Assembly (NCBI GenBank): GCA_963808165.1
Contig: CAWEET010000016.1
Span: 124,001 to 188,000 of the forward strand
Reading direction: 5' to 3'
Source: Thiosocius sp963808165
GTDB lineage: Bacteria > Pseudomonadota > Gammaproteobacteria > Chromatiales > Chromatiaceae
DNA: 64,000 bases
A program made the position numbers and the translations under genes. Within the stretch, counting starts at the first letter, position 1; each line of letters starts with the position of its first letter. This document shows, piece by piece, positions 52,492 to 61,077 of this stretch. The notes beneath the pieces were generated by a model. That model had not been told where the DNA came from. It saw only the letters and a list, made by a program, of their open reading frames with translations, and did no database searches.

Positions 52492-53790
52492 TCAGTCGCG
52501 CTCATAGTGCAGGCGCTGGTTCATCATACCCGGTGTTACCAGTACGATGCCTTCGGCAGTTACCAGGAAGCGTTTACGGTCCTCCTCGGGATCGACTCCA
52601 ATCTGACAACCGTCCGGTATCACCGTCCCCTTGTCGACAATGCAACGCCTTAGTACGCAGTCCCTGCCGACGCGAACCTTGGGCAATATCACGCTCTCCT
52701 TGATGTAGCTGCCGGTCTCGATCTGGGTGTTGAAGAAGATCACGGAGCGCTTGACCTTTGCGCCCGAGATGATGCAGCCGCCGGCGACCAGAGAATCGAT
52801 CGCCTGGCCGCGCCGCTCCTCGTCGTCGAAAGCAAACTTGGCGGGCGGACTTTGCGCCTGGTAGGTCCATATCGGCCAGTCACGTTCATAGAGATTCAGC
52901 TCGGGTTCGATATCGCATAGCTCGATATTGGCCTTCCAGTAGGAATACAGCGAACCCACGTCGCGCCAGTAGGCGGGTTCTCCGGCGCTGTTCAGGAAGG
53001 GGAATGCCATCGATTTCGCGTTCTTGATCGCGGCCGGGATGATGTTTTTGCCGAAATCGTGCTGCGAGGTCTCGTCTTCCGCGTCGTGGATCAATGCCTT
53101 GGTAAGAAACTCCATCGAGAAGATGTAGATTCCCATGGAGGCCAGTGCCAGATCGGATTTCCCCGGGATGGGTTCCGGCTCTTTGGGTTTTTCCGTGAAG
53201 CGCATGATCCGATATTGCTCGTCGACAGACATCACGCCGAAGGCCTTTGCTTCCTCGAGTGGCACCTCGATGCAGCCAACCGTCAACTCGGCCTGCTCCT
53301 GCACATGTGCCGCCAGCATCTTGGCGTAATTCATCGTGTAGATGTGGTCGCCGCCAAGGACCAGTACGTAGTCGGGCTCGTGGCGGTAGACGATGTCGAG
53401 GTTCTGGTAGATCGCGTCGGCCGTTCCCTGGTACCACTCGGGACGGAGTCTTTGCTGTGCCGGGATGATCTCTACGAACTCCCCGATCTCGGGGCGCATG
53501 AAGCCCCAGGCGCGCTGCAGATGCCGAATCAGCGAATGCGATTTGTACTGAGTGAGCACGCCGATGCGGCGCAGGCCCGAATTGATGCAGTTCGACAAGG
53601 CGAAGTCGATGATGCGGTACTTACCGCCAAAAGGCACTGCGGGTTTCGCCCGCCACTTGGTCAGGTTTCTCAGGCGTGAGCCTTCGCCCCCCGCAAGCAC
53701 CAGAACCAGGGTACGCCGCGTGACGTCGCTGACGGCCTGCGTTTCGACATAGTACTTGTACAGATGATGTTGTTCCTTACTACTCGTCAT
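52492..53790 (-). CDS. glgC: Glucose-1-phosphate adenylyltransferase (ADP-glucose synthase)
   Basis: 432 residues. Commits glucose-1-phosphate to glycogen as ADP-glucose, usually under allosteric control by fructose-bisphosphate and AMP. It shows the nucleotide-binding LVLAGGEGSRLRNLTKWRAKPAVPFGGKYRIIDFALSNCINSG, GTADAIYQNLDIV, LGGDHIYTMNYAKML and a C-terminal left-handed beta-helix with GRDCVLRRCIVDKG. It is one base after glk. The first 24 residues (to VTRRT) are a polar extension also seen in the enterobacterial enzyme. Confidence 0.97.
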   Translation of the reverse strand: MTSSKEQHHLYKYYVETQAVSDVTRRTLVLVLAGGEGSRLRNLTKWRAKPAVPFGGKYRIIDFALSNCINSGLRRIGVLTQYKSHSLIRHLQRAWGFMRPEIGEFVEIIPAQQRLRPEWYQGTADAIYQNLDIVYRHEPDYVLVLGGDHIYTMNYAKMLAAHVQEQAELTVGCIEVPLEEAKAFGVMSVDEQYRIMRFTEKPKEPEPIPGKSDLALASMGIYIFSMEFLTKALIHDAEDETSQHDFGKNIIPAAIKNAKSMAFPFLNSAGEPAYWRDVGSLYSYWKANIELCDIEPELNLYERDWPIWTYQAQSPPAKFAFDDEERRGQAIDSLVAGGCIISGAKVKRSVIFFNTQIETGSYIKESVILPKVRVGRDCVLRRCIVDKGTVIPDGCQIGVDPEEDRKRFLVTAEGIVLVTPGMMNQRLHYERD

Positions 53791-53791
53791 A

Positions 53792-54739
53792 TCACTGCCC
53801 TGTAGTGTGTCTTGCGATCATTATTGCACCCGCGAGCCCGGCATCGTGGCGGGTGACGAGAAATACCGGAATGCGTCGCACCATGTCGGCCATCCGCCCC
53901 TTGGCGGCGAAGGCGGACTGGAATGCCAGCGGATCGAACCACTCGGCGAGGTGGACCGCGAGGCCGCCACACAGGTAAAGGCCACCGGTCGGGTTGAAGG
54001 CGAGCGCCAGGTTGCCGGCATAGGCGGCAAACACCGCGACGAACAATTGCACCGCCTCGGTCGCGTGGCTGTCCCCGCGCGCGGCGGCCGACACGATCTG
54101 CGCCGGCGTCGCCGCCTCTGCGCTGGTGCCAGCGAGGAAGCGATAGGTGCTGACCAGGCCGTCTCCGCTGACGATGCGTTCGTAGGATACGTGGCCGAAG
54201 CGTCCGGCGAGTTCACGATACAGCCGCAGCTGGACAGGATCGTTCGGGGCGAAATCCAGGTGTCCGCCTTCGCTGGCCCGTGGTAACTGTCCGGGTCGGC
54301 GATCCGGCATCCAGGCCATGCCCAGCCCGGTGCCGGCGCCCGCGATCACCACCGCGCCGTCGTCCGGGATCGCGCTGTTCAATACCTTGAGTCGATCGAT
54401 CGGTTCGGCGGTGGCGCCGAGCGCGGCGGCCTGAAAGTCGTTTACGATCGTAAGGCGGGTCACGGCGAAGCGCGATCGCAGTGCGTCACGCCGCAGTTGC
54501 CAGTCGATATTGGTCAGCAGGATCGGATCAGCCTGGACCGGACCGGGGAGGGCCAGCACCATATGGCCGATCGGTTCGGCCGAGCGGCCCCGCTCGGCCA
54601 GGCCATGGCTGATGACGTCCTCGAGGCTACCGAATTCCGCATTACTGAACACCTGGGGATCTCCGGCGGGCACCGTGCCGTCGTCGAGCCAGGCAAGTCG
54701 GCTGTAGGTGCCACCAATGTCAGCTGCCAGGGACATCAT
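53792..54739 (-). CDS. glk: Glucokinase
   Basis: 315 residues, Glk family (bacterial ROK-unrelated type). Phosphorylates glucose with ATP, feeding zwf or, through phosphoglucomutase, glgC. Motifs: AADIGGTYSRLAW at the N-terminus (phosphate 1), VVIAGAGTGLGMAW, SEGGHLDFAPND and GLYLCGGLA. Starts at 54739 or the next ATG. It lies six bases after pgl, one before glgC. Free glucose from MalQ or GH57 activity is its likely substrate. Confidence 0.93.
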   Translation of the reverse strand: MMSLAADIGGTYSRLAWLDDGTVPAGDPQVFSNAEFGSLEDVISHGLAERGRSAEPIGHMVLALPGPVQADPILLTNIDWQLRRDALRSRFAVTRLTIVNDFQAAALGATAEPIDRLKVLNSAIPDDGAVVIAGAGTGLGMAWMPDRRPGQLPRASEGGHLDFAPNDPVQLRLYRELAGRFGHVSYERIVSGDGLVSTYRFLAGTSAEAATPAQIVSAAARGDSHATEAVQLFVAVFAAYAGNLALAFNPTGGLYLCGGLAVHLAEWFDPLAFQSAFAAKGRMADMVRRIPVFLVTRHDAGLAGAIMIARHTTGQ

Positions 54740-54745
54740 CGCGCT

Positions 54746-55447
54746 TCACTTTATCGACTCGGTGACGGCCGCCAATTGACCGCCGGCAAACTCCAGGCAT
54801 TTTCTCTCCACGAGGACCAGTGCCCGGTCGACGTCGCTGACCCGCGCAACCGGCAGGTCGGCCCCGTCACGCCATTGCCGGACCGCCTCGATCTTGCTCT
54901 CGCCGGTCACCAGGACCAACATGGCACGGCAGTCTTGCAGCGTTTTGACACCCAGGGTGACCCGCTCCGGCGGCGGTTTGGGCGCGTTCTTGACCGCAAA
55001 TACGGATTTCTCCGGCCAGTCGTGCCCGCGGAACAGGCTGGCGGCGTGACCGTCTTCCCCCATTCCCAGCAGTACCATGTCGAACGGCAAACGCCCCTTG
55101 ATGAGTTCGCGGTACCCGGTGGCGGCCGGTTTGGCGCCCAACTCGGTCGGAATCGGATAGTGCTTGCCGACGCGGTTCGCCAAACCGGTCTCGATCACCA
55201 TCTGGCTGTTGCGCCGCGGATCGTGTGCCGGCAGGCAGCGTTCGTCGCCATAGTAGAGTTCCCAGCGCTTCCACTGCTGGTCGCTGTTCGCCAGGCGCCG
55301 GTAGGTCGCGAGGGGCGTGCTGCCGCCGGCCAGCACCAGGCGAAATTTTTTGCGTTCCGCGATGGCGTTGCGCGCCGCGCTGCCGATCAGGCGGCAGGCC
55401 GCATCCGCGACCGCAGCCGCATCGGCCTCTATTCTCCATTCCGCCAT
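54746..55447 (-). CDS. pgl: 6-phosphogluconolactonase
   Basis: 233 residues. Hydrolyses 6-phosphogluconolactone made by Zwf. Family signatures LVLAGGSTPLATYRRLA, YYGDERCLPAHDPRRNS and LLGMGEDGHAASLFRG. ATG 55447 shares one base with the zwf stop (TGATG), so the pair is translationally coupled. Upstream frame extension lies in zwf. Confidence 0.95.
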   Translation of the reverse strand: MAEWRIEADAAAVADAACRLIGSAARNAIAERKKFRLVLAGGSTPLATYRRLANSDQQWKRWELYYGDERCLPAHDPRRNSQMVIETGLANRVGKHYPIPTELGAKPAATGYRELIKGRLPFDMVLLGMGEDGHAASLFRGHDWPEKSVFAVKNAPKPPPERVTLGVKTLQDCRAMLVLVTGESKIEAVRQWRDGADLPVARVSDVDRALVLVERKCLEFAGGQLAAVTESIK

Positions 55448-56922
55448 CACTCGGGGTCCAACAGATGGCGCCAGTGGTGGTGTTCCCTGTTGAAGATTCG
55501 GTTCACTTCCTCGGGCTCCCATTGGCCGGCCGGGTGGGTCGGTATGAAATCTCTTTCGCTGGCCCAGACGCCGAGCACCGGGTCGACGATCCGCCAGGCC
55601 CATTCGACCTCGTCGTAACGCAGAAACAGTGACCGGTCACCCTCGATCACGTCAAGCAACAGACCCTCGTAGGCGTCGGTTCGCGCGTGGTGTTCGCAGC
55701 GAAACGGTGCGTCCAGGCTGATCTGGCGTGTCTTCATTTCCAGCCCAGGCTCTTTCACGGAGATCTCGAGGCGCAGGGACTCCTCCGGCGCGATGCTCAT
55801 GATCAGCCAGTTCGGGGGCGGCCAGTCGATATGTGCGCTGCGGAAAAAGTGTTTCGGTGGCTGCTTGAAGCAGATCGCCACCATGGTGCGCGCCTCGGCC
55901 ATGCGCTTGCCGGTGCGCAGGTAGAATGGGACGTCGCGCCAGCGCCAGTTGTCGATGTAGAGGCGCAGGGCGGCATAGGTCTCGGTGACGCTGCGTGGGT
56001 CCACGCCGGCTTCCTCGAGGTAGCCGGGTACGCTGACCCCGTCGATCTGGCCGGACGCGTATTGCGCCCGGTACGCCTGGGCGGGTACCGCGGCAGGATG
56101 GATCGGCCGTATCGATTTGAGCACCTTGACCTTTTCGTCGCGCAGGTCTTCTGCATCCATCGATACCGGTGGCTCCATAGCGACCAGGGCCATCAACTGC
56201 ATGAGGTGGCTCTGGAGCATATCGCGCAGCGCGCCGGTCCCCTCGTAGAAACCGGCGCGGCTGCCGACACCGAGTGTTTCGGTTCGGGTGATCTGCACAT
56301 GGTCTATGTAGTTGCGGTTCCAAAGGGGTTCGAGCATCAGGTTGGCGAAGCGCGAAACCAGCACGTTCTGGACCATCGCCTTGCCCATGTAGTGATCTAT
56401 CCGGTAGGTCTGTTCCTCGCGCAGGTGTCGGCTGATCTTGCGCTGCAGGTTCTGCGCGCTCTCCAGGCTGTAGCCGAACGGTTTCTCGATAACGACGCGG
56501 CGCCAGGCGCCGTTCTCGGTCGTCATCCCTTCACGATCGAGCGATTCGACAATGCCACCGTAGTTGGTGGGCGGCAGGGAGACATAGAACACATGGTTTT
56601 TGGAGTAGCGGGGCTCGTCGAGCAGCCTTGCCAGCCGCCTGAAGGTATCCGGTTCCGCCAGATCACCCTCGAAATAGTGCATGCGGTCGCAGAATGCCTT
56701 GCAGTTGGATGCGGCCAGCGGATCGCGGGCGTTATCGCCGAGGATCTTGCGGACCTGCTCTGTCCAGGCCTCCTGCGAGAATTCGCGGCGGCCGCAGCAA
56801 ACGATGCGGATCGTCGGCGCCAGCATGCCGGCATTCTCCAGGTGGTAGAGGGCCGGCAGCAGCTTGACCTGCGCCAGGTTGCCTGTTGCACCAAAGATGA
56901 TCAGCGTGCAGGCCTCAGTCAT
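55447..56922 (-). CDS. zwf: Glucose-6-phosphate 1-dehydrogenase
   Basis: 491 residues. Oxidises glucose-6-phosphate with NADP+ as entry to the pentose phosphate pathway. LIIFGATGNLAQVKLLPALY at the N-terminus binds NADP+; RIDHYMGKAMVQNVLVSRFAN is the substrate site. Its motif reads DHYMGKAM rather than the common DHYLGKEx, a minor variation with the catalytic His and Lys kept. Other signatures are VIEKPFGYSLESAQNL and PFYLRTGKRM. ATG 56922 overlaps gnd by eight bases. Confidence 0.97.
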   Translation of the reverse strand: MTEACTLIIFGATGNLAQVKLLPALYHLENAGMLAPTIRIVCCGRREFSQEAWTEQVRKILGDNARDPLAASNCKAFCDRMHYFEGDLAEPDTFRRLARLLDEPRYSKNHVFYVSLPPTNYGGIVESLDREGMTTENGAWRRVVIEKPFGYSLESAQNLQRKISRHLREEQTYRIDHYMGKAMVQNVLVSRFANLMLEPLWNRNYIDHVQITRTETLGVGSRAGFYEGTGALRDMLQSHLMQLMALVAMEPPVSMDAEDLRDEKVKVLKSIRPIHPAAVPAQAYRAQYASGQIDGVSVPGYLEEAGVDPRSVTETYAALRLYIDNWRWRDVPFYLRTGKRMAEARTMVAICFKQPPKHFFRSAHIDWPPPNWLIMSIAPEESLRLEISVKEPGLEMKTRQISLDAPFRCEHHARTDAYEGLLLDVIEGDRSLFLRYDEVEWAWRIVDPVLGVWASERDFIPTHPAGQWEPEEVNRIFNREHHHWRHLLDPE

Positions 56923-58354
56923 CGACTCTCTCCTCGCCGAGGTCCCCGGTCCAGTGGGTGTGCCAGTGCACTCCGGGGTCGCGGTCGGTGCGCTCGTAGC
57001 TGTGCGCACCGAAGTAGTCGCGCTGCGCCTGCAGCAGGTTGGCCGGCACGACGGCGCTGCGGTAGCCGTCGTAGAAACTCAACGCCGCGGTCATCGCCGG
57101 CAACGGGATCGCGGCCCGCACACCCAGCGACACCGCATCGCGCCAACCCTTGTCCGCGCTGCGCAGCGCCGAGGCGAAAAAGTCGTCGAACAGCAGGCTG
57201 GGCAGTCCCGCGTCGCGGTCGAAGGCCTGCTTGATGTCGTCCAGGAAACGGCTGCGGATGATGCAGCCGGCACGCCACAAGAGCGCGATTTCGCCATAGG
57301 CGAGTTGCCAGCCATGTTCGGCGGCCGCCATGCGCATCTGCAGAAAGCCCTGCGTGTAGGAAATGATCTTGGCCGCATACAGCGCGTCGTGGATGGCGTC
57401 CAGCATTGCCGCCTTGTCGCCCTGGTATACCGCCGTGCCGCCGCCCAGACGCCCGGCAGCTGCGACACGCTCTTCCTTCATCGACGAGAGGACGCGGGCG
57501 AACACCGCCTCGCTGATCAACGTGAGCGGTACCCCGAGTTCCAGTGCATCGATCGCGGTCCAGCGCCCGGTGCCCTTCTGGCCGGCGGCGTCGCGGATAT
57601 GGTCGACGCGCAGGCTGCCGTCTGGCTCGGTGACCTTGAGGATCTGGGCAGTGATCTCGATCAGGTAGGAAGACAGCACGCCCTGGTTCCAGCGGCCGAA
57701 GGTCTCGGCGACCTCGGCCGCCGGCATGTCCAGGCCGCTGCGCATCAGCTGCCAGGCCTCGGCGATCAACTGCATGTCGCCGTACTCGATGCCATTGTGG
57801 ATCATCTTGACATAGTGACCGGCGCCGCCCTCGCCGACCCAGCGGCAGCAGGGTTCGCCATCCTCTGCACTGGCGGCGATGTCCTGGAACATCTCGCGCA
57901 CCAGCGGCCAGGCCTCCGGGTCGCCGCCGGGCATGATCGAAGGGCCATGGCGAGCGCCCTCCTCGCCGCCGGATATCCCCATGCCGAGGAATCGGACGCC
58001 TCGCTGGCGCAGGTCTTCATAGCGCCGCTGGCTGTCGCGGAAATGGGAGTTGCCACCGTCGATGACGACGTCGCCCGGTTCCAGGTGTGGCAGCAGGCCT
58101 TCGATCACCCGATCGACCACCTGGCCCGCCTTCGCCATCAGAAAGACCACCCGCGGGAGGGTCAGCGAGGCGGCGAGGGCGGCGAGTTCATAGCTTGCAC
58201 GAATCCCGCTATCCGGCGGCAAACCCGCGACGAAATCCTCGGTGGTACTGGCGGTCCGGTTGTAGACGCTGACCTTCAGCCCGTGATCGGCCATGTTCAG
58301 GGCGATATTGCGGCCCATGACGCCGAGCCCGTAGACGGCGATGTCGGATGGCAT
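56915..58354 (-). CDS. gnd: 6-phosphogluconate dehydrogenase, decarboxylating
   Basis: 479 residues. Converts 6-phosphogluconate to ribulose-5-phosphate with NADP+. N-terminal Rossmann motif YGLGVMGRNIALNMADHG, VVIDGGNSHFRDSQRR, GMGISGGEEGARHGPSIMPGG, the catalytic HYVKMIHNGIEYGDMQLIAE and the C-terminal tail QRDYFGAHSYERTD. Full length. First gene of the ten-gene operon, so the operon promoter should lie in the 551-bp gap upstream. Confidence 0.97.
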   Translation of the reverse strand: MPSDIAVYGLGVMGRNIALNMADHGLKVSVYNRTASTTEDFVAGLPPDSGIRASYELAALAASLTLPRVVFLMAKAGQVVDRVIEGLLPHLEPGDVVIDGGNSHFRDSQRRYEDLRQRGVRFLGMGISGGEEGARHGPSIMPGGDPEAWPLVREMFQDIAASAEDGEPCCRWVGEGGAGHYVKMIHNGIEYGDMQLIAEAWQLMRSGLDMPAAEVAETFGRWNQGVLSSYLIEITAQILKVTEPDGSLRVDHIRDAAGQKGTGRWTAIDALELGVPLTLISEAVFARVLSSMKEERVAAAGRLGGGTAVYQGDKAAMLDAIHDALYAAKIISYTQGFLQMRMAAAEHGWQLAYGEIALLWRAGCIIRSRFLDDIKQAFDRDAGLPSLLFDDFFASALRSADKGWRDAVSLGVRAAIPLPAMTAALSFYDGYRSAVVPANLLQAQRDYFGAHSYERTDRDPGVHWHTHWTGDLGEERVDD

Positions 58355-58905
58355 AGTTGTGTCCCGTTGTTGATTTGTGGCACGGCTCGCGGAAAGGGTT
58401 TCTGCAAGTTCCGTGCTCGGGGTTGCTCATGCGCGGCCATGCGGTCCCACGCCCGATGCCTCAAGCCGCCGACGGGCGCGAGGCCTTTGCGCGCACAACT
58501 TTGGCACATTTGTTCGGATTTTGCGGCCAAAGAATGCACCGACCGGGCGCGGCGCCGAAAAAGATCGGCGCTGCACGCTTCCCTGGTCGATCGATTTGCC
58601 GGCATGCTGTTCCGGTACCCCAGCGAGCGCGTTTAGCTCGGCGAGGCTGAGTCTGGGGCCTGCTCCCCGTCGCATTCCACTCGCGGGACGCCGTGAACGC
58701 ATCCGTGCAGGCCCGACTGCCACAGCCCTGCGGCAGTCGCCCGCGCGTCGAACAGGTCTATTATTCTGCACGCCCTGGTCGCGAGGCCGTCGACCAGGCC
58801 CGGCGGCCCGTTGCGCTCTTGCCAGCAGATTGCAGAAGGACAATCCACCTCCGGGGGTGGTGCTGCATGCGGCTGCACCGTTGTCGACTCACGCGGCCGC
58901 GTCAT
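58355..58905. other. Intergenic, 551 bp, operon promoter region
   Basis: It lies upstream of gnd and downstream of the cysteine hydrolase, both on the minus strand. It must contain the promoter of the glycogen/pentose operon. I see no confident -35/-10 pair or operator. One hairpin (58774-58798) is listed separately. Frames on either strand here show no family sequence. Confidence 0.45.
58774..58798 (-). terminator. Perfect 8-bp hairpin after the cysteine hydrolase gene
   Basis: CCTGGTCG and its exact complement CGACCAGG, nine-base loop, 108 bases past the stop of the isochorismatase-fold gene. No U-tract follows. Possible terminator separating it from the gnd operon. Confidence 0.4.
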
Positions 58906-59580
58906 TCAGCCCAGCTGCATGATCGTGCGAAGTTCCGCACTGCTGAGTACGTGGCAATAGATCATATTGATGATCTCGAGCTCGCGCTGATGAAGCTCGT
59001 CGGTGCCCGCCGCGCAGCAGTCCTCGATCAGCACGACGTTGAAGCTCTCGTCGGCCAGGCTACGCACGGTCGACGACACGCACTGGTCGGTGTAGATGCC
59101 GGTCACGATCAGGTTGCGGATGCCCATATTGCCGAGCACCAGGCGCAGGTTGGTGCCGGTCAGCGCGCTGTCCGTGGTCTTGGTGACAACGATCTCGTCT
59201 GCGCGTGGGGCGAGTTGCGGGATGATCTGTGACGCCTCGGTGTCTTTCGGCATCAGCAGGTTGTTCCAGCCAGGCATCTTCTGACTCAGCGAGCGGTCCC
59301 GGCCGTCTTCGAGCAGACAGGCGATGCGGGCGTGAATGACGTCCATGCCGCGTGAGCGAAACGCCTCCTGAAGCGCCTGCAGATTCGGGATCACGATATC
59401 CCTCATGCGTTCGTCGAAGGGTGCCCATCGCGCCTGTTCGGCGGCGGTCGGTTTTGGCGCCAGACCATAGTTCTGCACATCGATACACAACAGTGCGGTC
59501 TCGCCCGGTTGCAATGACAGATCTTCCGGTTCCGGTGCATCCTGGTAATAGAAGGATCGGTGGCCGGTCTTCCAGTTCAT
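58906..59580 (-). CDS. Isochorismatase-fold cysteine hydrolase
   Basis: 224 residues. Catalytic triad of the family is visible: Asp in ALLCIDVQN, Lys in VVTKTTDSALTG and Cys in GIYTDQCVSSTVRS. The N-terminal extension (WKTGHRSFYYQ...) and the central DRSLSQKMPGWNNLLMP resemble ureidoacrylate/biuret amidohydrolase-type members more than nicotinamidases, but substrate cannot be fixed. It lies alone, upstream of the operon, with its own promoter expected in the gap to 60024. Confidence 0.88.
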   Translation of the reverse strand: MNWKTGHRSFYYQDAPEPEDLSLQPGETALLCIDVQNYGLAPKPTAAEQARWAPFDERMRDIVIPNLQALQEAFRSRGMDVIHARIACLLEDGRDRSLSQKMPGWNNLLMPKDTEASQIIPQLAPRADEIVVTKTTDSALTGTNLRLVLGNMGIRNLIVTGIYTDQCVSSTVRSLADESFNVVLIEDCCAAGTDELHQRELEIINMIYCHVLSSAELRTIMQLG

Positions 59581-60024
59581 GGCTTGTTCTCCGTGCTCGG
59601 GGGATCGCCCCAGCGTTGCGGGCGCTTCCGGTCAAGGGTAAATCCATCCGATTGCCGTTTTCCAGCCCGCCCGTGTGTCAGGTCAGAACATGCTGCCGCT
59701 GGTCGCCCCGATTCGCCGACATATGATCGATGGCACTGACTTTGGCGCTCGCGCCCCGGCGCATTCGAACCGCAGGACGCGCTGACCCCGTCCCGGCCGG
59801 CGACTGACCTGTCCCTGAGGCAGAGGCCCGCGTTCAGCACCCGCCGGCCTGTCGAGTCCGTGCCATCGGACCGGTGGCGGTACGGTGGTGATTCAGTCGA
59901 GAATGCGTTGATGCTGTGGTCGATGTCTACAAGAAGGGGCGGGCCTGTACTCGCCCGGCCGATAGCGGTCCGGGATGGGACGCTCGTCGATGCTCGTTGG
60001 GCCGGGGAAATCCGCTCCAGCCGA
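59581..60024. other. Intergenic between divergent genes, with a repeat-end match
   Basis: About 440 bases between the cysteine hydrolase (minus) and the L,D-transpeptidase (plus). At 59730-59742 the sequence ATGGCACTGACTT repeats 13 bases of the mobile-element end found in the feo locus, without a recognisable second end. No gene seen, though the transpeptidase frame stays open back to 59860. Confidence 0.5.
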
Positions 60025-60663
60025 ATGAACCGGTGGCGGCTGGACCACGTGCTCGTGCATCTCTTGCGCGGGTTTTGGGCACACGCTGGACATGCCCGTT
60101 GCATCGAGCACGCAGGGGTTTGGAGAGCCGCCGTCTGTCTGATGTTTATTGTCGCATTCTCTTCGGGTGTGGCCGCAGGGACGGGGCCCTGGCTGCTCGT
60201 GGACACTGAGGCCCTCACGTTGACCGTGATGCAGGACGGGCAGCCTCGGATGACGCTGGGGAACATCGCGATCGGTCGATACGGTGCCAGCGCGGAGAAG
60301 CGGCGCGGCGACAATACGACCCCACGAGGACGTTTTCGGGTTCATCGGATCAATCGGGACAGCGAGTTTTACCGCTTCATCGGTCTGGATTATCCCGACG
60401 TTCAGCGGGCCCGGCAGGCCTCACAGGCGGGCGATATCGGCCGCCGCGAGCTGCAGGCGATCCTGGGGGCCCACGACCGCGGGGAGGCGCCGCCGCAGGG
60501 CACGGTCCTCGGTGGCAATATCGGTATCCATGGGCTCGGTGAAGGCGACCCCCAACTGCATGAGACGATAAACTGGACCAGGGGCTGCGTGGCGCTCACC
60601 GATGAACAGATCGACGCGCTGTTGCCTTGGGTCCAAATCGGCATGACAGTGGAAATCCGCTGA
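60025..60663 (+). CDS. L,D-transpeptidase (YkuD domain)
   Basis: 212 residues from ATG 60025 (59860 or 60142 possible). A hydrophobic export segment (AAVCLMFIVAFSSGVAAG) precedes a YkuD domain: LLVDTEALTLTVMQDG, RRGDNTTPRGRFRVHRI, GGNIGIHGLGEGDP and the catalytic HETINWTRGCVALTDEQI (His...Gly-Cys). These enzymes make 3-3 cross-links or attach Lpp-type lipoproteins to peptidoglycan in the periplasm. The next gene, 85 bases away, is an Lpp-like lipoprotein. The sequence ETINWTRGC replaces the more usual xxxHGCxR form. Confidence 0.9.
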   Translation: MNRWRLDHVLVHLLRGFWAHAGHARCIEHAGVWRAAVCLMFIVAFSSGVAAGTGPWLLVDTEALTLTVMQDGQPRMTLGNIAIGRYGASAEKRRGDNTTPRGRFRVHRINRDSEFYRFIGLDYPDVQRARQASQAGDIGRRELQAILGAHDRGEAPPQGTVLGGNIGIHGLGEGDPQLHETINWTRGCVALTDEQIDALLPWVQIGMTVEIR

Positions 60664-60748
60664 GCGGCGCCTTAATCTGCAGATGGGCGCCCGTTTCATC
60701 AAGGGTACTGCCCGCCTGTTCAGGGAAAGCCGCTAAGAGGAAACATTG

Positions 60749-61015
60749 ATGAAGACTTACCCGATAAAAGCACTGGCCTTGATGGCTGCCTGCGGTCTGC
60801 TGTTCGGTTGTGCCACCGTGAAGCAGAGCGACCTCGACGAGGTGCGTGCGATTGCCGAAAGGGCCGCCGCCGACGCAGCGGCCGCGAATCAGGCCGCTGC
60901 CTCTGCCCAGTCGAGCGCCGACGCAGCGATGGATGCAGCATCCAGCGCGAAGGCGCAATCCGCAGAGACGGAAATGAAGATCGACCGGATGTTCAAGAAG
61001 GCGATGTACAAGTAG
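60749..61015 (+). CDS. Lpp-like alanine-zipper lipoprotein
   Basis: 88 residues with GAGGAA upstream of ATG 60749. Lipobox LLFGC at residue 21, then a long helix with heptad Ala (RAIAERAAADAAAANQAAASAQSSADAAMDAASSAKAQ) forming an alanine-zipper trimer as in OprI/Lpp, and a basic C-terminus FKKAMYK with terminal lysine, the residue by which Lpp is linked to peptidoglycan. It lies between two L,D-transpeptidase genes, which suits this role. Distinct from enterobacterial Lpp in sequence. Confidence 0.85.
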   Translation: MKTYPIKALALMAACGLLFGCATVKQSDLDEVRAIAERAAADAAAANQAAASAQSSADAAMDAASSAKAQSAETEMKIDRMFKKAMYK

Positions 61016-61059
61016 CACCCTTGTTGGCGGCGGGCCTGTCGCCTGCCGCCATCGGGTGC
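61015..61059. terminator. Strong stem-loop between convergent genes
   Basis: A nested stem starts at the last base of the lipoprotein stop codon: GCACCC pairs with GGGTGC and, inside, GGCGGCGGGC pairs with GCCTGCCGCC (nine of ten). It lies between the lipoprotein gene and the convergent transpeptidase, which ends at 61078, so it probably terminates both. No long U-tract. Confidence 0.55.
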
Positions 61060-61077
61060 GCGATGCCTTCTAAGGCC

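Noticed and set aside
55687..58636. Two plus-strand frames of 515 and 590 codons
   Set aside because: Antisense to zwf and gnd; composition follows the reverse complement of those genes and no family motif appears.
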